This document shows positions 33,984-38,000 of a DNA stretch of 38,000 nucleotides, in pieces (positions within the stretch are counted from its first letter, which is position 1; each line of letters starts with the position of its first letter). The translations under genes and the position numbers were made by a program. Below the pieces are notes generated by a model. That model saw nothing but the letters and a program-made list of their open reading frames with translations. It was not told the DNA's origin and did not search any database. This DNA comes from an uncultured Prevotellaceae bacterium (GTDB taxonomy: Bacteria > Bacteroidota > Bacteroidia > Bacteroidales > Bacteroidaceae), in NCBI GenBank assembly GCA_900318795.1, contig ONLU01000023.1:1-38000 (forward strand), in the 5' to 3' direction.

Positions 33984-34081
33984 GTTCAAGGTTCAAGGTT
34001 CAAGGTTCAAAGTCACCTTAGACCTCATCCTTCATCCATCAGCCATCATCCATCAGACCTCAGACCTTTGACCTTAGACCT
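33984..34081. repeat. Fourteen seven-base units in unbroken register between convergent genes
   Basis: From 33984 the + strand divides exactly into 14 heptads: GTTCAAG (three times), GTTCAAA, GTCACCT, TAGACCT, CATCCTT, CATCCAT, CAGCCAT, CATCCAT, CAGACCT (twice), TTGACCT, TAGACCT. Unit sequence changes along the array but no base is gained or lost. The right end contains the stop codon of recN (34074-34076). The left end touches the 28-base palindrome. Confidence 0.92.
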
Positions 34082-35732
34082 TCAACAGTTGTTTCGCATT
34101 TGCAACAGCCGCCTCCGTTACATCACTACCACTCAGCATTTGTGCAATCTCACGAATGCGCTCCTCCTCATTCAACTCCTTCATGCTGCTCGTGGTACCT
34201 TGAGCCGTCTCTTCCTTCGTCACCCTGTAGTGATGACTGCCTAACGCTGCAATCTGCGGCAGATGGGTGATCGAGATGACCTGACGATCCTGACGTCCCA
34301 TCTCCTGCATCATCTCCGCCATTTTCTCCGCAATCTTGCCGCTGACACCTGTGTCTATCTCGTCAAAGATAATCGTCGGCAACTTCACCGCACCGCTGAT
34401 GAGCGCCTTCAGCGACAACATCACACGCGCTATCTCACCGCCCGAGGCCACCTGCGACACAGGCTGTAGTGGGGTAGAGGTGTTGGCAGAAAACAGAAAG
34501 CTCGCCTGGTCCTGACCGTTGTGTCCCAGTGTACCGCGCGTCATGCTGACCTCAAAGCGCACATGAGGCATACCCAGCGGAACCAGTCTACGGAGCAGCT
34601 GCTGCTCAATCTCCTTGGCAGCCTTCTCGCGCAGCTTGCTCAGGCTGTCCGCCCGTCGCTGACACTCCTTGACAGCCTTTTCCACCTGTTCCTGCAAGTC
34701 ATGCAGCGCCTCGTCGCTGTTCTCGATGTTCGACAACTGCTGAGCCAGTGTGTCCCGCTGGCTGATAAGCTGTTCCACGCTCTCGCAGTGGTATTTCTTC
34801 TCCAACTCATACAGACGGTCCAGTCGGTTGTTCACCAGGTCCAGCTCTGCTGGGTCGAAGTCCGTCCCTTCCAACATGCTGCTCACCTCGCTGGCGATGT
34901 CCTTCAACTCGATATGACAGCTGTTCAGCCGCTCTGCCAGCTCCTCCGCCTTGGGTAGCACCTTGCTGATGCCGCTCAGCGCATGGCAGGCTGTGCGCAC
35001 CTGGCTCACCGCACCGCAGGCATCGTCATACAGCGCATGATCTGCCTCATAGAGGGCACCCTTGATGTCCTCAGCATGGCTCATCGTCTCGCTCTGCTGT
35101 TCCAGTTCCTCCTGTTCACCCTCGCTGAGGCGGGCATTCGCCAGCTCCTCATACTGGTATTGCAGGAAGTCCTGGTTCTGCCTGTTGCGCTCGATGTCGT
35201 CCTGCAACTCCTGCAACTGGTGCTGCAGCAGCTGATAAGCGTGATACGCTTGGTGGTATTCCGCCAGTTCCTGGCTGTCCTTCGCTATGATGTCCACCAC
35301 GCTCAGTTGGAAGTCCTGCTTGTTCAGCAACAGGTTCTGGTGCTGTGAGTGTACGTCCATGAGTTGCTCGCCCAGCTCTTTCAGCAGTGACAGTGCTACC
35401 GGTGTGTCGTTGATGAACGCCCGGCTCTTGCCTGCTGCTGTCAGCTCGCGGCGCACAATGGTGTCTGTAGCGTCATATTCTATCTCGTTCTCGTCGAACA
35501 GTCCTTTCAGTTCATATCGTGACAAGTCGAAGTGTGCCTCGATGATGCACTTCTCTGCCCCCTGTTTGATGGCTTTCGAGTCTGCCCGTTGTCCCAGCAG
35601 CAGTCCTATGGCACCCAGGATGATGGATTTTCCCGCTCCCGTCTCACCGGTAATCACCGAAAACCCCCTATGCAGCTCGATATCCAGCTTGTCAATCAGC
35701 GCAAAATTCTTGATAAACAGTCTCTTTATCAT
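34074..35732 (-). CDS. recN: DNA repair ATPase RecN
   Basis: The 552-residue SMC-like protein acts in double-strand-break repair. The N-terminal half-ATPase has MIKRLFIKNFALIDKLDIEL and Walker A ITGETGAGKSIIL (residues 29-38). A long coiled-coil region (about 155-370) is rich in Glu, Gln and Leu. The C-terminal half has LGHNGQDQASFLFSANTS, VASGGEIARVMLSLKAL and Walker B TIIFDEIDTGVSGKIAEKM, then VISITHLPQIAALG. Length is normal. The final Lys-Val and stop are written in the heptad array. It lies 13 bases after the DUF4835 gene and shares its promoter. Confidence 0.96.
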   Translation of the reverse strand: MIKRLFIKNFALIDKLDIELHRGFSVITGETGAGKSIILGAIGLLLGQRADSKAIKQGAEKCIIEAHFDLSRYELKGLFDENEIEYDATDTIVRRELTAAGKSRAFINDTPVALSLLKELGEQLMDVHSQHQNLLLNKQDFQLSVVDIIAKDSQELAEYHQAYHAYQLLQHQLQELQDDIERNRQNQDFLQYQYEELANARLSEGEQEELEQQSETMSHAEDIKGALYEADHALYDDACGAVSQVRTACHALSGISKVLPKAEELAERLNSCHIELKDIASEVSSMLEGTDFDPAELDLVNNRLDRLYELEKKYHCESVEQLISQRDTLAQQLSNIENSDEALHDLQEQVEKAVKECQRRADSLSKLREKAAKEIEQQLLRRLVPLGMPHVRFEVSMTRGTLGHNGQDQASFLFSANTSTPLQPVSQVASGGEIARVMLSLKALISGAVKLPTIIFDEIDTGVSGKIAEKMAEMMQEMGRQDRQVISITHLPQIAALGSHHYRVTKEETAQGTTSSMKELNEEERIREIAQMLSGSDVTEAAVANAKQLLKV

Positions 35733-35745
35733 CGTTTTTCAATGT

Positions 35746-36645
35746 TCATTGTGTAATCTTGTTCCAGGAATCGCTTTGTGCGGCATTGATGTTGAACAAC
35801 AGTTCATACACCGCCTGTTTCTCCTTCTGCGTTCCTTTGCCCTTGTAGATGTTCGCCAGCTCGTCACGCTTGTAGTCCGTCCATATCTGCGGCAACAGGC
35901 TCAGCGGCTTGTCCTCATGTGCCTTTTTCAGGTGCTCCAGCGCTGTGGTGATGTTTGTCCGCCCGCGCTCCGCATTCGTCGCCATCTCGTCCAGTCCCGT
36001 CCGGTAGTAGTCGTACTGCAGCTGCCGGAACGGCTTCATCGCCTCGTCCAGGTAGTCATTGATGAGCGCAAAGCGGTTTCGTGAGTTCTCAAACGCCTTC
36101 CATCCCGTGAATCCTAAGTTGTCAGCATACGTGGTCAGCTGCATGCAGCGCTGCAGTATCTCCGTACCGCCCAGGGGTGAGAACGAGTCCAAGTCCAGTC
36201 CGATGATGAGGTAGGCATAGTATGCCATCAGGGCTGTCAACTGGTTGTCCACCACCTCGTCGTTGTAGTTCAACTGGTCAAACTGTGCGAAGTCGAAGTT
36301 GAAGTCTTCATCCTTGTTATTATATAAGGTTGTCGTATAGGTGGAGTTGAAAACGGGCCTGTTAGCCTGTATCAGTGCCGTACACGTAAAGCGGTTGTTC
36401 GTCTTGTCGCGTTTCACCACGGTGATGTTAAAGTTTACATTGATACGTTCGTTTTTTTGGAATTGAAGATCGGTCCATTGCCGGTCGTTCATCCATTGCT
36501 CCAAAGTCTGCTTCAGGTTGTCGAACACCGACTTGTCCGAGCCCTCTATCTGCTGGCTGTTGATATTGATTTTCACCAGCAGTTCCTGAGCCCCCGCAGC
36601 CATCCACCACCAAAGCAGTCCTATCATCAAGTACCTTCTTTTCAT
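35746..36645 (-). CDS. DUF4835 protein, exported (T9SS-associated family)
   Basis: The 299-residue protein has a signal peptide ending near AGAQ (residues 1-19), then ELLVKININSQQIEGSDKSVFDNLKQTLEQWMNDRQWT, NVNFNITVVKRDKTNNRFTCTALIQANRPVFNSTYTTTLYNNKDEDFNF and the AYYAYLIIGLDLDSFSPLGGTEILQRCMQL block, all typical of DUF4835. Gene order DUF4835-recN is common in Bacteroidales. The family has been connected with type IX secretion in some species, but function is not established. The promoter is directly upstream with a leader of about 16 bases. Confidence 0.88.
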   Translation of the reverse strand: MKRRYLMIGLLWWWMAAGAQELLVKININSQQIEGSDKSVFDNLKQTLEQWMNDRQWTDLQFQKNERINVNFNITVVKRDKTNNRFTCTALIQANRPVFNSTYTTTLYNNKDEDFNFDFAQFDQLNYNDEVVDNQLTALMAYYAYLIIGLDLDSFSPLGGTEILQRCMQLTTYADNLGFTGWKAFENSRNRFALINDYLDEAMKPFRQLQYDYYRTGLDEMATNAERGRTNITTALEHLKKAHEDKPLSLLPQIWTDYKRDELANIYKGKGTQKEKQAVYELLFNINAAQSDSWNKITQ

Positions 36646-36664
36646 GTCTTTATCTAAATCCGTA

Positions 36665-36695
36665 CAAAATTAGTGCAAATACCACGAAAAACAAA
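36665..36695 (-). promoter_or_regulatory. Bacteroidetes-type promoter of DUF4835-recN
   Basis: Minus strand: TTTG (36692-36695), 19 bases, TAATTTTG (36665-36672), matching the consensus exactly. Confidence 0.82.
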
Positions 36696-36747
36696 ATAAA
36701 TTAAGATTTTTTTTAGTAAAAAACGGTCTATCTTCAATTATTCTTCG

Positions 36748-36755
36748 TACCTTTG
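36748..36755 (+). promoter_or_regulatory. -7 promoter element of the metallophosphoesterase gene
   Basis: TACCTTTG on the + strand, about 35 bases of leader before the ATG at 36794. No good -33 element is visible at the right spacing. Confidence 0.6.
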
Positions 36756-36793
36756 TAAACGAATTGTGGCACACGCCCTACAAGAGGACTTTC

Positions 36794-38000
36794 ATGCCCA
36801 ATTCATTCAGCATGAAGAAAGTATTTGTATTCATCACAGCTTGGATGCTGCTTTTAGTCCTCAAGGCACATGCAGACCATACCGTGGTCATACTCTCTGA
36901 TCCCCATGTCATGGCCTCGTCCCTTCTCAAGAGCCCCGGCAGTGCATGGGACGCCCATCTCAGCGAGTCCCGCAAGCTGGTTGATTACAGCCAGCCCCTC
37001 TTCGACGAGATGATAGACCGTATCAAGAACGATATCAAGCCCCAGCTCGTCCTCATCACAGGCGATCTCACCAAGGATGCCGAGGTCGACAGCCACCATG
37101 CTGTCCTCTCCAAACTCAACGAGCTCCGTGCTGCAGGCATCAAGATCCTCGTCGTTCCTGGCAACCACGACCGTGGCACGCACAACCAGGCCGTCTGCTT
37201 TGACGGCAGTAGCGCCACCCCTGTGCCCACTGTCAATGACGATACCTTCGCCACCCTCTATGCCCACTACGGCTATGACGCTCATAGCGAGCGCGAAGGC
37301 TCCACGCTGACCTATGCCGCTGAGCCCTTTGCCGGACTGGTAGTGATAGGCATCGATACCGGTGTCGATGGTGTCATTCCCCCTGCCACCCTCAAATGGG
37401 TGTGTGCCAAGGCTGTCGAGGCGCAGGGTAGGGGCAAGCGCGTCATCGCCATGATGCACCATCCCCTGATACCCCATCTCACCCGCAGTCACCTCTTTGT
37501 CAAGACCTCCTTCATCGAGAACAGCGATGCTGTCCGTAACGCCCTTGTCAAGGCCGGTGTCAAGGTTGTCTTCTCCGGTCATTTCCATATCTCTGATATC
37601 GCCAAGGACTACGACGACGAGCTTACCGACTCCATCTACGATGTCAATACCGGCTCCCTCGATTCCTTTCCCTGCGACTATCGGGTAGTCCGGTGGAGTG
37701 ACGACTGGTCCCAGATGCACCTCACCACCCACCATATCACTGCGCTCCCTGGTCATCCCGAGTTCAGTACCGAGTATGCCAGGAAACGTCTTCATGACAG
37801 CATCAAGCATATCGTCACCCAGAAGGCCGTTTCCAAGTTAGGAGCCCTGGCTCCGATGCTAAAGGAGCCCATCAAGGTCATGGCCACTAATGTGGCAGAT
37901 GCCTATATCATCCATGCCCGTGGCAACGAGCATCAAGTCAATACCGAGCATATCTTCACCAACCTCGCCCCTGCCTTCGAGATGCTGGGCGGTCTGGAGG
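36794..38000 (+). CDS. Secreted calcineurin-like metallophosphoesterase, 3' end outside the window
   Basis: The frame is open from 36794 to the window edge (402 codons). A signal peptide (KKVFVFITAWMLLLVLKAHA) is followed by the complete set of metallophosphoesterase motifs: ILSDPHVMA (D-x-H), LITGDLTKDAE, VVPGNHDRGTH, AMMHHPLIPH and VFSGHFHISD. These bind two metal ions and hydrolyse phosphomonoesters or diesters; the substrate is unknown. It is probably periplasmic or surface-bound. ATG 36794 is preceded by an AAGAGGA stretch, unusual for this group; ATG 36812 (MKKVFVF) is an equally good start for the signal peptide. Because the frame is cut by the window, the C-terminal part beyond FEMLGGLE is unseen. 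Confidence 0.9.
   Translation, partial: MPNSFSMKKVFVFITAWMLLLVLKAHADHTVVILSDPHVMASSLLKSPGSAWDAHLSESRKLVDYSQPLFDEMIDRIKNDIKPQLVLITGDLTKDAEVDSHHAVLSKLNELRAAGIKILVVPGNHDRGTHNQAVCFDGSSATPVPTVNDDTFATLYAHYGYDAHSEREGSTLTYAAEPFAGLVVIGIDTGVDGVIPPATLKWVCAKAVEAQGRGKRVIAMMHHPLIPHLTRSHLFVKTSFIENSDAVRNALVKAGVKVVFSGHFHISDIAKDYDDELTDSIYDVNTGSLDSFPCDYRVVRWSDDWSQMHLTTHHITALPGHPEFSTEYARKRLHDSIKHIVTQKAVSKLGALAPMLKEPIKVMATNVADAYIIHARGNEHQVNTEHIFTNLAPAFEMLGGLE

Noticed and set aside
33984-34081. CRISPR array
   Set aside because: Units are seven bases with no spacers, and there are no cas genes.
36854-37810. 318-codon minus-strand open frame
   Set aside because: It is the shadow of the metallophosphoesterase, whose five motifs are intact on the + strand.

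Overview
This window looks like chromosomal DNA of a Bacteroidales bacterium, most likely Prevotella or a close relative. Three things support this. Promoters have the Bacteroidetes form (TTTG, about 19-20 bases, then TAnnTTTG). Shine-Dalgarno sites are largely absent. The gene content includes lineage-typical families: DUF4923, DUF4835, DUF4861, GldB-like, M64 peptidase, class III FBPase and a DPP IV. The content is mostly conserved housekeeping plus cell-envelope genes. I see no prophage, transposon, CRISPR array, tRNA or toxin-antitoxin locus, and no gene-free stretch longer than about 150 bases.

Layout. Bases 1-95 are the 3' end of a 5S rRNA with its terminator, so an rRNA operon ends here. 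On the + strand follow an A+T-rich lipoprotein with carbohydrate-binding-like domains and a dipeptidyl peptidase IV. A long minus-strand block then runs from 24361 down to 3424. Read in its own direction it holds a GHL10 glycoside hydrolase-like protein, ruvC, a ModF-like twin ATPase, clpC and a DUF4923 lipoprotein; then purU-hisH-hisA-hisF-hisIE; then ftsE, lysC, lysA, two unusual small glycosyltransferases, class III FBPase, a minimal HPPK-like protein and an M64 metallopeptidase; then L-asparaginase and rubrerythrin. From 24456 the + strand carries cstA, a small beta-barrel protein, nadC and an M23 lipoprotein, which converges on a DUF4861 gene. After that come a gldB-like gene, dnaB and a trypsin-fold/TPR protein, which converges on recN and DUF4835. 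A metallophosphoesterase runs off the right edge.

How the genes fit together. hisH/A/F/IE supply four consecutive middle steps of histidine synthesis behind purU (one-carbon metabolism). lysC and lysA give the first and last steps of the DAP/lysine pathway next to ftsE, which suits cell-wall growth. ruvC, recN, dnaB and clpC are replication, repair and protein-quality functions. Peptidases (DPP IV, M64, M23), asparaginase and CstA (peptide or pyruvate uptake) suit an amino-acid-using anaerobe, and rubrerythrin is the peroxide defence.

The strongest unexplained signal is not a gene. Several intergenic spaces carry arrays of a strict seven-base period that begin at, overlap or closely follow a stop codon. 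Unit sequence differs between arrays, and drifts within one array, while the period stays fixed. The clearest cases are 33984-34081 (14 units in unbroken register between two convergent genes), 22285-22361 (with hairpin inserts), 13843-13891, 20834-20875 and 27323-27350. The last has an inverted heptad partner inside the next coding region and could form a 20-base-pair RNA stem ending one base before a start codon.
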